The position numbers and the translations under genes were made by a program. This document shows positions 21,401 to 35,200 of a stretch of 64,000 nucleotides of DNA, piece after piece. The notes under the pieces were generated by a model. That model was not told the DNA's origin, did no database searches, and saw only the letters and a list, made by a program, of their open reading frames with translations. How positions within the stretch are numbered: position 1 is the first letter of the stretch; each line of letters starts with the position of its first letter. Location: contig JAJLRJ010000007.1 of assembly GCA_024195265.1 (NCBI GenBank), positions 9,901,828-9,965,827 of the forward strand. The letters are read 5' to 3'. Source of the stretch: Dendrophyllia cribrosa (Eukaryota; Cnidaria; Anthozoa; Scleractinia; Dendrophylliidae).

Positions 21401-24400
21401 ATTTACAGTGTTGCAGTTGCAGTTGATCGGCCAGTTGAGATGTAATATAGGTTTTTTTTTTTAAAAGAAGTGCTCTTGATTTTCAGAAATCTGAAAATGT
21501 AATAATACTTTACATCAACTTTGTACTATCTTTTTTTAGTCTTTTATTGATATATTTTTCATATACATGTAGGTATACATACATTTTAAAGGCTTTGTAA
21601 ACGAATTTATTGTAAACTTATAAATTGTGTATTATATACATCTTATCGTATTTAGAATTTTTAATGTATTGTAAATAGTTATTTTAATTGTTAAATGATA
21701 ATAAAGTGGTTGTATTTTTTTTTTTATTATTATTATTATTAATTATTATCATGATTATGATGATTATTATTATTATTCAGGTATTTTTTTCCATTAAAAT
21801 GGAATGAGTTCTCTGTTAAGATAAGTCTGAGCGCTTTTTGAAGTAGTCATGTAGGAATCGAAGGTTCATTTTTGTGAAAGGCGTTACAGGCCTTGCATAC
21901 TATGTTGATTCCCTCCTCTTGTGGGATATTCGTATATAGGCTCGTTACGTCCATAGAAAGAAGGATTGTGTTTTCTAGGTCTTTCGTTTGTTCTACAAAC
22001 TTGATTAAATGAGTCGTATCTTTGAGATATGACTCCTGTTGTTGAGCTGTCGGCTGAATGAGTTTGTCAACGAATGATGATAGTTTCTCTGTTAGGCCAT
22101 CACACCCTAATATAATTGGTCTTCCGACAGGGGTCGGTTTGTGTGTCTTTGCGAGGGTGTAAAATATTGGGATACGAGGCGGGTCTGGTGTTTGACACAG
22201 CCACTTTTTAGTCATTTCATCTAACTCTGAAGTATGTTTCTTTAACCGTGGGTTCTGGAAGAGGTCTGTAATGTTTTTCGTTATCTAATAGGTTTTGACC
22301 TTCTTTCATTTTATCTTCCGTGTTTAGAACCACAGTAGTTGTTCCTTTGTCAGCCTTTTTAGGTTGATTTCGGTGTCACGTTCAAAGGTTTTGAATGCGC
22401 TCAGCGGGATTGAGATTATTTCTAGGTTTTACGATTTGTATTTCCGCTAGCTGAGTTTTAACCTCTTCTAAATAACTTTCAAGCGCAACTGATGGTTGCA
22501 CTGGTGGGTTCCACGAAGATTTAAAGTGGAAAGGGTGAGGTTTTTTGTTTTCCCCGTAAAAAATGTATTGTAGACGCGTTCTTCTTGCGAACTGATCGAA
22601 GTCACGCAAGAGTTGCCTTTTTAATTTGTATTTCGTTTTTCATGGGTGTAGGAATATATTTCAAACCTCTTCCTAGTAAATTGATCTGATCATTTGTAAG
22701 TTCTTTATCAGAGAGGTTTTTAATGTGTTTTTTTGTTTTTCTCTAAACGTGCATTAAGTTTTTTTTTGTGCTTGATGTTTTTGCGTTCATTTCGCTTTTT
22801 ACTTTCTAGGCTGACTTTGAATGGCTTTGTTTGTTTTTCTTTACAGCTGTCTTTAGTCTCTTTAGGACCTTTAGTGTGAAGTGACCTTGAATGGTTTATT
22901 AATGGCCCCGTTTTTATAACGATACTCAGAAAAACGGCATGTATACTGTTTAACTTGTTTATTCTGAATGCCTTCTAGTTTTGACATCATTTCGCTGAAT
23001 TGAGAAATCTTCTCTTGAATTTTCTCTGCTACCTTATGTACATTGTTCATGTTTACAATATTTTCTCTAGGCGCCGAAGGCGCTGGCTTGAAAGAACGTT
23101 TCTTATTTACAGTGCGTAAATTTTTGCTAGGAGCTTTCGGTCTCTTTCCCTTTTTGAGCTCTAGTCTGAAACGGTCGATCTCTCTGTAGTGAAAACGTGT
23201 GAGAGCTTTCACGTATTCGTGTTCGGCATTTTTCCTAATGCGTCTTATGTCTGTTTTAAAATCGTCGTCCGCATTAATGCGAGCCCGAGCCCTGTATTGA
23301 AGGGACAGCGGGCAAGTTTGTTTCTCCGTATGTCTTTTCAGCGATTTGATCGCTTTTTCTGCATGTTCTAGTTTCTCTTCGGCGGACCAGGTTTGGCTAT
23401 GGCGGCGCTTTATGCTATTCACGGGAACGTGGTTTTGCTCTCATGATTTCCTGACTTTGGGAGTTCTTTGGCTGCAAGGGATCTGTTCAACGTCTTCTGG
23501 CTCGTCAGGAAATTCGTCTTCTTGTTGGCTGTCTGGTAGCTCCATTTCTTCTTGGTCTTCTTCAGTGTTCGGGCCAGGGACTACTTTTTAGTAGTCCTTC
23601 TGGATTTAGGATTTTCTCCGACATTAGTTTCCTCTGGTAAATGGTCAGGCAATACCGGTTTCGATCCTTATCTTGCGGATCTCTTCAGTTGCCGATAAAT
23701 ACTATAAATGATAAAGGTATTGATCCTCGGTATCCTTCATTATTTTGAAAATAACAATCATCAGTAAACGTGATCGCCTTGATACTGGCGTGCATCTGCA
23801 TGTAAGAGTACAAACTGTACAAAGTACCTTCTGTGAACTTGTTTTCCTAATCCGGTTCTTAATTTAAACAACATATGCATTCTCTTGCGGACTCTCTTAG
23901 TTCACATCTACCGCAGGTACACCAGTTTAAGTTTAATAGTCTTTCTGCTCCATCGTCTTCATCATCAGAACCTTCATTTGCATCCGGAACACGCTCTGGT
24001 TCGAAGCAATACGGCTCCAGAGCAGCCACTTTGATTTACAAACGATGTTGGGACTCATTGACGTCACGCATGCATCGCCAGGTTGCTAAGTATATTCCAA
24101 GATGGCGGCAATCGTGCAGGATTTTTGGGCTACTTTGGACAAGGATTATATTAGGTTCAAAAGCTCTTTGGAAGCTGATATTTTGGTAAGTACCTTATCT
24201 TTACATTAACTTTTTATTGGCGGAAAGAAAAAATGTGCCGTTTTGGAATGACCTTCTCCTTTAATTTTTAGTGCAACTTAGTTTGCAAGCTAGCGATTGT
24301 TTATAACACAAATATGAATAAATGTGCCAAATTTCACAGCTATATCTTCTATAGTTTTGAAGAAAAATGCTCTTGAGTAAGCGACAAATCTCTAAACATT

Positions 24401-27400
24401 CAGTTTTTTTGAAAAAAAGCACGAATTATGCTCAAGGGAGTCAAAGTTTAGACTTGCGATCGTAACTCCGCATCCCTCCGCCATGTTGGACAATGTTTTA
24501 CCTTCCCAAGGGGACAGAGTTGATAAAATGACCTTTGTTTTTGACCCCCACTCTACCCCTGCGCCATATTGTTTACCGGTTGCTAGGGACGCGGCATTTG
24601 TGGGCGTGATATCGTGGCATAGCTTCCGGTTTCAAACTGCGCAGACTCCATGAATGATCGTAGCAAAACGTAGCAATGGCGTCGAATCAAGCGAATCAAG
24701 CGAAGAAGCTCAGCAAATCGGAAAAGAAAAAAATACTACAAGAGCGAGGTAGAATGGGAGCAATTGCTAGAGGATCAGGAGTTGGCTCTCGAAGTAATAT
24801 AACGCTTCCAGCAGGTTGGACAACAGACATCCAATCTTACGACACTCACGATGCTCAAAAATTTATCTCACCCGGGAAAACACTGTATCACACAACAACA
24901 AAAGTAAAAGAAACGCTAACCAAACGGAAAATGGACTTTTGCCTGGATAAATCGTCTGAATCTTCAGGCAACGAGTTAGATGGAAGCGATACAGAGTTCG
25001 AGCCGGATTCATCTAGCAGTAAAATGTCACGAAGTGAGCGGAAAAGAATGAAAGTTGAAGCGGTGGCCGTGGAGCGTCAATTTGTTGTTTGTGAATCGAC
25101 TGCAGTGACGTCTCTTATTGAGCAGATCAATGGAACCTCGCGTTGCTCGACGATGGAGTGTAATGGTACGTAAAACACAATGTTTCGACCTATTTTGACA
25201 GTTTATTCGGTGCAATTTAGCTCGTGTTCGTGCCACAAAAATCCAGCTAACCCCAGAAATGTGATAGCACTTTGTACTTCCATTTGCCCTTTTGACAATC
25301 AAACATTCCGTATTCTAAAGGCCGTTTAAAATTAGGTTTTTTTCAGTTTCAAAGGATCAGGGTCTCATTTGGATCCGAAGTTCGGCAAAATTCTGGCTAA
25401 ATTTATGCAAGTTTATATGAGGTACAACACTCACTTATACATGTATACAAACAACGTATACACTTCATTTTGTATATTGTGTGGTTGTCTCATGGGTATA
25501 CATGTATATTGAGATTACTTCATTATTTACCTTCACATAACTGTCATTTCTTTGTCTAATCGAGATTTTCTTTCCTTTATTATTTTATTTTATAATTTTG
25601 AGCGTTCATTGATGTTTGTTATCTTATATTTCAGGTTTGTTGGTTCCTTCCAAGGTAGAGACAGTGGGCACTGGGGGGACTTTAAACATCACCTTTACCT
25701 GCACCGGTTGTGAATTGAGAAGTGTCTCCTTTCAAGGGTCATCCATGGTGGAAGGCTCAAGGCGAACTGTTGTGGGGCTAGCACTGGCAGTGGCATTCAT
25801 CGTCTCTGGTCATGGCTTTGCTAAATTTAATAAAACTTTGAACCAGTGTCTTGGCATTCAAGCCATATCAAAGAATCGTTTCTATGAGGTTGTGAAACTT
25901 ATGTATCCTCACATCCATGACATTTTGAGTGAAATGTGCGAGGAGGCAAAAGCGAAAATGAAAACCATTGATGCAGAAGTGCTTGGTAGCTGGAAAAAAG
26001 CAGTTGTCACCTCCGACGGTGTATGGCACACGAGAGGTCATTTTAGTAAAAATGGGTCTTTTATTATAAAGAATTATCTGACTGGAGGTCTACTATGGTT
26101 TGGCCACAAGTGCATGCGGGGAGGGTCCGATGATGATGATTTGTTTGAGGGAACTGCAAAATCCATGGAGGGCATACTTGCAGATGAATGTTATCGTCAA
26201 GCAAAGAATGAAGGGTGTGAGATAGCTGTGGTTTGGCAAGATGGTGATTCCAGCTCCCAGAAATCAGTGGAAAATATTTATGGAAAGGAGCCCAGGAGAG
26301 TATTCAAGTGTGGTGGCCATGTTGGAAGAGCCCATGCCAACAACCTCAAAGAACATTCAAAGGCAAAGGTGTTTTCTAGTAATCAAATTGCAAGGCTAAA
26401 AAACAAATTCCCAGAGGCAGCAACAGCAAAATGCCAATGTAAACGACACAGCAAATCCTGCGGATGCCTCTCTGATGCATTTATTCAGAACGCTCGCATA
26501 AACCACTTTTGTTGTTTACAACAATGCAGGAATCCTGAAGATTATGCAAGGAGAATGAGGGCTTTGGGGGATCATCACTCGAAAAATGAACACAAGTGGG
26601 ACGAGGGTGAGTGTGACTTCCATCCTTCCAAAGTTTGCTCCTGTGGAGAATGTAGTGAGGATCAAGAGTTATCCTGCGAAGGAAAGGACTATACCACTAA
26701 ATCTGTCCTGAAGTGCGATTTTCATCACATGGCCTATCGTGCCGAATGTGAATTGCGAGCAAGTGATGCCGAAGCTGTGATACATCCAGAACTAGGAAGG
26801 GGACAGTCTAATTTGTGCGAGGCACATTTCTCAGTTTTACCACACTTCAGAGCAAAGGATCAGAGCTTGTGCAGGTATTTAAAGAGACCCCTTCAGCCAG
26901 GATCCTTTGTGTGCATCTGTCATGAGTAATACAGAAAATATCACAAAGCATACTGGTTGAAAGAGACTTGGTTGCAAATATAGGGTTTTGAATGTATATT
27001 CACCTGTAGCCTCATGCATATCGTATAATGGATTGTTGTGTTTCTGGGCTCTTTTCATTGTGATTTGATTTTACTCCTCATAGGGCATTACATGTATCTC
27101 AAATGACACAACTACTGTAAAAGGGCAGTGAAAGTTAGTTCTGTTTCTACAAACTATCACATATAACTAAGCATCTGAAATGCTGCCATATTACATTCTG
27201 AATTCCCATTTTAAAATAAAAACATTGGTAGGGTTTTCGCAGAGCCAATAATTATTGATTCTCCATTGACTAGTCTTGCACTGTTTTCTTGTTTTACTGT
27301 ACATGTATATAGCATTTCTGTGGGCTTTGTCTCGCACATGAAAATATCACAAAAAACACTAACATCCAGTAGTGACAAGCAATTACCTGCCAATTGAAGC

Positions 27401-30400
27401 AAAAGATATAGCATCTTGTTATCTTATGATAGTTGATATACTGTAGATTTTCATGTGAATCCTTTGTCAGGTTACACTACATTACCAGTACAAACTGCGG
27501 TCTTGCCCAAGGCAACATGACATGGTGTTTCGAAAATCGAGGGAAAGAGTATCATTGGATTGTAGACCTGTATGAACGCTTGAAGCTTCCGATCCTTCCT
27601 GAGGTTGTCCGGGCCTTAATGACAGCAGCTAAGGAGCGAATGGTGGAGTTGCAAAGAAAGAAGACAGATGAAACCAAACAAAAGAGGATTTCTCAGAAAA
27701 TTGCCCGTGCTGATGACCAGGAGGAAAGAAAAAAGTGGGTGAAACGGCAAGCAGTAATCCATACTTATGGTGTAGAGGGTGAAGAGTTGGAAACCACAGA
27801 GGAGGATGCAAATTTAGTCCAGGATGCTGAGCAAATGCTCAGTGGTGATGATGCCATGGTAGTCAGTGGAAGAAAATGCAAATGTGGTTCCACAACCCAT
27901 CAGCGTACCTCAAACCGTTCCTGCCCGCTCAACAAGAAAAATGCAAAGTGAGAACAGTGTTAGTAAAAGTTAGTAAAACATTAGCTTGCATCTTCCTCAA
28001 AAATAACAAAAGATGCATGGTGTTTGTGTTGTGGTTTGATTTTTGTTAATATATGGTTTGTAGATTCCTTGTTTTCCCCCTTTTCCAGGCAATTTGCAAA
28101 TTTGGGATAGCAAATATAAAGGGAAGATTGATAACAAATCAGACCAAAAAGAGCAAAATAAACCACAACATACATCACTCACAGGTCAATAATATTGAAA
28201 TCCCTACCTATGTCCAGGATGTATAACCTGCCAAGCCAAAAGCTAGGCGACATACAGTGTACTATTGCTCAAAAGAAGTTTTTTCCTATTTTCCTCTGCC
28301 TTTTATCTGGATGACTAGGGTGTGAGGTTTTGGTTATTGATCTTTGAACATTTGCACTCTCAAAAACAAAAATAATGGTATTTGAAAACAGATAAACTAG
28401 GTTTGTCCCAAATGGACATCAATGACTTCAACAGAAATGTTATTCGAAGAATGTACTATTTGTCTTTTTTTTGGAGTGGTACTTCAATGATTTTCAAGAA
28501 TGTTTGCTTTCAATTGATTAGTTTTTCTCACCTTATTCAGGTGTAAAATGTTGCTTGGTGAAAGGGATTGCAACTGGTGTGATTTTTAGGATTCAGTTCT
28601 TCATAGAAAGGAATAGTAGTTTGTTTGAAGTATTTTTGCTTACAGGCTATCAACAGCTATGTTGAGAAGGTTTGTTTATGCTGCCCTTATTGGTTCAATA
28701 TGAACCACTGCAGTGAGGGATCGACATAAGTGCCAATTTAATATAGGTTTATACCATTCAGTACTGCTCTCATTCCGTTTGATTTTTGTGACAAGCATGG
28801 CAACAGGTTTTTTGTTTTCATGAAATTAATACATTGGTTGATGTTTGTATAAATATATAGGTATAGTAGAAACATTACTGCAATAATAAAAAATGTATGT
28901 GAGTTTTAGCTCCATTGCAAAGGGGAATATTCCAATGTGTAATGCAATAGCACATTGTAACTTGTTTTGTTGGATATAAAATACAACAAGTGTTTTACAC
29001 ATCATTTGCTCAAATGATCTGACCTGAAATCTCAACACGCACCTCTTTCATTAAAAAAAGAACACTTTTTCAATATTCTTTATTTAACAAACTTTATTCG
29101 CTTGAAAATATAACTTGTAAAAAATAGAAATATGTGTTTTCATTTCATTGTAAATATCTTTGAATTACTGGTAAAAAAAATTGTTCATAAATAATACTTT
29201 CAAAAAATAGATTATTATTTATTTCTAAATAAAATAATTTTCCACTTTTATTTGTTTGATTTCTTTGATTTATTTGATGCAGGCCATTTTGCTTATGCAA
29301 GGTCTCCAAATATTTGAATTACTGGTAAAAAAATTGTTCATAAATAATACTTTCAAAAAATAGATCATAATTTATTTCTAAATAAAATAATTTTCCACTT
29401 TTATTTCTTTGATTTCTTTGCTGCAGGCCATTTTGCTGAAGCAAGGTCTCCAATGTTGACCTTGTAAACCTGAAAAAGACAAAAAGTATTATTACTATGT
29501 AAATATGTGGTTTCAGAAAATATTTGTACTCTCCCCGAAGAGGGTGATTGGAAATTCTGAGGTGGAGAGGGGTCTCTAAAGTCAATTTTTTTAAAGGAAA
29601 GTATGAAGCTAAACTGGAATTTCCAGAAGGGTGGGGGTTCAAACAGAAAAAAAACCTTTGTCAGGGTGGTATGGTTATTTTCTGGAACTGCACAATGTCT
29701 CCAGCTAAAGACATTTTGGGTTTGGCAAACTAAGATTTTGTGTCATTCTCCAAACTAAAATGTTCCTTGTGTTAAAAAACTTACCCCGTCATGGGTGGGA
29801 TCAGGTTGATCCACAATATCACTGGGAATAAGTTCCCTGACCACCCGCTTCAGGCTGGCAGGGAAAACATAGGTGGGCTGTCTGCCCACAGAGGCACCTA
29901 GTGTCTTTCCACTTCCAAACTACAAAAAAAAGAGAGTAATAACTATACTGTTAGTCCAGTTTTCACTACAACTTGCATTTTCAAAATACCTACTTTAGAC
30001 AATAAACCCTTCTGTATAATAATGCCAGTCAGAAAGACAAGACCTACCATTCAAGGCTACTACATGTAGGAAGGAGAAACTTTGAAATAATTATGCCACA
30101 ACATACTTCCATTTTGTGGATACATCTTCTTGATTGAAATGTCTTTCAAGACTCGATCATGGTCTTTCAAAACCCGTTTTAAAAAAGTATACAATTTTCA
30201 CTGTTCTCGAGGTCTCTATTTTCTTTCGATTACAAAGACAATGAAAGTATTGACCTCCCAGAAAATATCCCGTCACCTCCGTCATCATAATTTTTGCAAA
30301 ATATTTCATGCACTTGAAACAAAGAATCAAACACACGCACACACAAACAAGATGAAGCATCCTTATACAAGAAGAGTGCAAAGAACTGCATGCTTACCCA

Positions 30401-31102
30401 TAGAAGTGACCACAAGTATCTGTACAGCCTATGACGTGAACTGTCGGGCGTTTCGAGAGGCTTCAGCTTATGGTTTCGCAAAAGACGAATTAGTCCTTCG
30501 GGAACTTGGAATCTGTGAAAAATGCGAGATTTTTCTCAATTAAGACTGGCAATGATTAAAAATATGAGAAAGATCTTAAAACCTACCCGTTGCGTGCAAA
30601 TTCAGCTTCAAAAGCCGCAAAAGCTGCCTCCTTCGATGCGTCGACGATAGAACTAGCCGCCATGTTTTTCTTCACGTGGAGCTGTGGCGGAAAACCGCTG
30701 TCAAGAATATTGCATACTCAGTTACTCTCGTTAGCGACCGACCCAGATCCTTTCTCGGTCTTTGAAGCCAACTTCCGGTAAAAACACCAAACTTTGACTG
30801 ATTGTGGAATTTTTTTCTTCTTTGGTAGCGAAATAAAACAGCACTTTTTAAATATTAGGTGACATAAGCTTTCAATAGGCTAAAAATGACTGAGATCTGA
30901 GACACAAAAATTAGCCAGTGCAACTACCTTAATTTCTATTTTTATTTGTTAATGTACATAGTATAAGTGGCTTAGTTAACTTGTATTTGTATTCATTGTT
31001 CTAAATATATATTAATGTAAATAGTATCTATCTTAATTCTTAGTATTTTAATATACGACCACATCAGCTCCGCTGTAATTTTTATCGTGTTTAAATAAAT
31101 GC

Positions 31103-31138
<36 letters not shown>

Positions 31139-32225
31139 GGCTGTGCTCTTAGAAGAATCACAGGGAGCCCAAAGACTCCCAGCTATGAATCCTGTGGTGT
31201 GACCATTCAAATGAAACCTCTTCGGCAGTACTTTAGCATGGTACCATTTTGTTCTAACTTTTGAGTCTGTTGACTAAATCCTATGGTGTGACCATTCAAA
31301 TGAAACCTCTTCAGCAGTACTTTTGCATGGTACCATTTGTTCTAACTTTTGAGTCTGTGTATGAAATCCTATGGTGTGACCATTCAAATGAAACCTCTTC
31401 GGCAGTACTTTTGCATGGTACCATTTGGAATTTTTGTTAAATGTTGATTTTTAGCACTCTTGGGAGTTAAAGGGTTAAACCACTGATCCGTAAATGTAAG
31501 CTTCTATGGTTAGTTACAGGGGCGGATCTAGGGGGAGGGTGCAGGGGGTGTACACCCCCCCCCCCCCCCCCCCCCCTGAGATGACCTAGTCTGCGTTGTT
31601 CGCTTTTAAAATTTGTTTACGTCACCCTTCAGTTACGTCATTCCTTAGAGGTGCACCCCCTCCTAAGAAAAATCCTGGATCCGCCCCTGAGTTATCAGTA
31701 CAGTACAGTCAACTGCCAACTTGCAGGTACCACGTTATATAACAGACATTGTGTTAAAACAGGTCTACATGAGTTGGAGAATTGGTGAAAGAGATTTATT
31801 TAATTACCGAAAATAACTCCTGATATAATGGACTTTCTCTATCACAGACACCAAATCATGATTCCAAGGGCATCTTTTACATGTATAGCGGGAGTTGTTA
31901 TAGTTATTGTCTTGTAATGTTCCTATTTGTAAAAACTAAATGTAAGGCTTCATTCAGTCTTAGTGCCCTGTACTGGTGCTCAGGTATGGACTGTAATATA
32001 GACATAACATTTTTAGTCCTCAAAGGGATCCCTGAAAGGCATGATAGTGTTAAAGATGAGGGTTGGCGTGCATGGTCACAAAAGATATAAAATCTCTAGA
32101 TTTCAGATTTGCAGCGGTTGCCATCTACAGTACCTTTAGGGATTATGGTCAAGACAAAACACCCCCAAAACAAAATGTCCTCAAGGCAAAACACCCCCAA
32201 GATAAGAATGCTGCAAGACAAAACA

Positions 32226-32262
<37 letters not shown>

Positions 32263-35200
32263 AAACTAATGCCCCTCAGAAATGGAAGACACCACACCCC
32301 GAAGATAGTTAAACAATAAATAAAGATTTTTAAAATCATTTCAAGGTTTTATATATATATTCTATTCTATTTTATTCTATTATATATATTCTATTCTATT
32401 CTATTCTATATAGCTGGCATAAATTATGTTTCAAAGGTTTTGACTGGCACTGATGTCTGAAACTTTCTTTTTCAAAGCGATGTTCTTAACTTGCCCATTT
32501 TCAAGGATGAACCCTCTGCAGTCTTTCAGAACATGGACACCGTAGATCTTGACTCATCAGCTGAGTAAGTACACTTTACTCTACGGCATAGCAGAGTGTG
32601 AATAATTTTATGCACTAAAACAAGTGCAAATTTGAGATGTCATTTAATGCTACACTCTTGCCTGCAAGGAAAACGCTGTCAATAACCTTGGAAAATCTTT
32701 TTATTGTATAACTATTTTATGATATATCATTCATAAAAAAATACTTTTTATTGCATAATAAACAATTTATTTATCGCGTTCGAAGAACGCAATCCTAATT
32801 TCATGCTGGTTGTCCTATGGTTTATGTGCAGTAAAATTTGAGATTTTTTGGTAGACGGTCTTCCAAATGGCCGCCCCTATTGTTTTTTTTTTCAGGGGCT
32901 CATTTCTGCTGGAAATTCCTTCGATTGGTCTCCATAATCCGTGATTACTGCTAGTATATACACCTACATGTACAGTCTGTAATTGCAGAAACGTTGTCAT
33001 AGAAAATACCAAATACCGAATAGGAATTAATTACCTCAATGATATTCACAGAGGTATGCTTTCACATTATGACATTTCAACTGATATTTTTTTCCAAACA
33101 AATCATTATATCAAACAAATGAACCAATTTTTATCTCAGGAATAAATAGTTTTTTGTTTCTTAACAACTTCTCATTTTTTATGCTCTGCAAATATCATTA
33201 AGGTAATTATTCCTATTTTTTTTTTTGTATTTTCTATGACAATGATTCCGCAATAGCCCAATTTCGATATATTAAAATTCAACTTAAATCAAAGGACATC
33301 ACCACGAGGCTTAGTGGAATAAACCATATAAATCCCTACTATCATTCCCCAAAGCCTCGTAGTGATGTCTTTTGTTTCAAGTTGAATTTTAATATATCAA
33401 AATTGGGCTATTTGGTGTATATTCTTATAATGATTATTATAGCTTCTGCTTGTCTGTCTATCCAATAAATAATAACAATTTAATAATTTAACACATTGTG
33501 TCATTTGTAGCTGGCTATTATGGCTGGTAACTGCATTGAAGATGTGCAGCAACTCAAGTTTAAAAATGACTTAAAGGACAACAACTATGAGAGGCTATTT
33601 TGAGACTATCTTGTGCAGCTCTCAGGCAACCCCAAAGCTTTAAAATAACAGCCTTGTATCGTAGATAATAAGCAATTCAAGGAAAATTTTATAGCTGTTA
33701 ACATGATATGGCTTAACATTTGAATTTGTCAGCACTCAGGGGATGCTTTTTTTGGGAGGACACTTAATCTGGGGGAGTGCACTTATAATTAATTAATCAA
33801 GGAAATACAACAAATGATAAACATAGCACTCATCAACAGACCAGTTTCTCAGATGCCAGTGCTTTTAGTTTCTCTTAAAACAAAAAATAGCCTCTGTTAA
33901 TGGCTGACTTTCTGTCTGTTTAAGGGTAAATGTAGAGGTTTCATCTTCATCGGCCATGAACTCTTCTATACAATCAGTAAAGCAGGAGACACTCAGGGCT
34001 CAGCCGTCACAAATGTCATCTGTCCGAAGTGCAAAGAATGGGTAGGTACCAGAGCTTTTACAACATCATTTTAGATGAAGGAGCTCAGCTTGCTTTGTCT
34101 TGAACATGGTAGTAAAATGCTTTTGAACAATTCTCAGATGTCTGCCTTATTTCATTTGATCAGTATTTTTATTTTGTTGGTACTTCATTGGAGGGCTGGT
34201 GGCATAACCATCTTATGTCAAATTTTCACTTACAAAATTAATATTATCGTATCGCTGGTGAATGGTAGATTTGAAACTTTACAAGACAGCGAGAAAAGCA
34301 TTTGTTTCTACAAGCCCGAGAATATTTTTACTTTTAAAAATGTGAGACTTATTAATTAAAGTACAATCATATCTTTTTCTGACATTCTTTTTTTTGCAAA
34401 CTTTTTCAGTCAGAACTGTGGATTCTTTCATGTGTTAAGAGCGCCAACATCTCCAACAAAAAAGCTGGAAGAAGACTCACTCACATATCTTAATCAAGGT
34501 ACTTACCGGTAACTGTATTCAGTTCTAATACTAAACTAGTTTAACACCTTGAACTTTCACATACAGTGGACTCTCCGTCCAAAGGGATAGACCGAAGTAT
34601 TCGTTTAAAGGAGGTGTCCGTATTATAAAGGTACAGTTTATATGAAATTTCAACTCCTCGAGTTCAAGTGAATTGTCTGCAATAGAGAGAGGTGTTACAT
34701 GTATGTTATGGGGGTGTCCGTAAGGAGAGGTTCAACAGTCATTGTATTGTATGTGTTAGTTTCTGTAACTAGCTTTAATCCACTCGATGGGTGGTTGGTC
34801 CAAGGAGCTTCATGTGCGCCCATCACCCTCAGGAGTCGTCGGAGCATAAATGCCCGATTTTCAGCTTGAGTACACCTCTGCAACACAGTGAGACATCTTC
34901 TAGGAGATGGGGACTGTGAGGTCCCGTGGCGCTCTGACTTCCACTGAGGTAGAACGTAATGGAACAGTGGAGGTATGATACAGAGTCTACTGGTTAGTAT
35001 GTCGATGTTTCCAAATGATTTTTTTTTGTCATTTTAATCACATCTCAGGACAGTCTTATTTGGTGGAGTTATCATGTCATTCAACCGAAGCAGTTGAGTT
35101 TGAAGGACAGTATGTCAAGGTATGTTACCGCACATTACTATCATTGATGGATAGAGCGATTTCTGTTGAGTGTCAAAAGTAATTTCACGATTGCTTTGGT

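Larger units (their letters stand above)
19879..24260. mobile_element. 4.4-kb TTAA-flanked transposon with long TIRs, nested in the larger one
   Basis: TIRs of about 215 bp (19879-20092 and 24048-24260) start aggagaaggtcattcc and lie between TTAA at 19875-19878 and 24261-24264. Contents are a THAP-domain ORF on plus, a decayed zinc-domain ORF on minus (23859-24071) and an inserted Penelope-like element. No full transposase catalytic core is visible, so it is probably non-autonomous now. TTAA plus a THAP domain suits Kolobok. Confidence 0.8.
19510..30928 (+). mobile_element. 11.4-kb TTAA-flanked DNA transposon, apparently intact, with nested element
   Basis: TIRs of about 22 bp begin ggtagttgcactggctaatt on the left and mirror it at the right end, with TTAA at 19506-19509 and 30929-30932. 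Subtracting the inner insertion leaves about 7.0 kb. It carries a plus-strand transposase gene (24676-27951) and a convergent minus-strand gene (30663-29401). TTAA duplications with a purine-G first dinucleotide suit the Kolobok superfamily; piggyBac is the other TTAA group. The assignment is inference. It lies in intron 1 of the TFCP2-like gene, in the same orientation as that gene. Confidence 0.8.

Noticed and set aside
29785..29919. FGSGKT as a nucleotide-binding P-loop
   Set aside because: The pattern lacks the upstream glycine spacing of GxxxxGK[ST] and the rest of the 131-aa protein has no NTPase features.
34695..34886. Minus-strand ORF ([20 protein letters not shown])
   Set aside because: Short, within a TFCP2 intron, with no splice partners or recognised motif.
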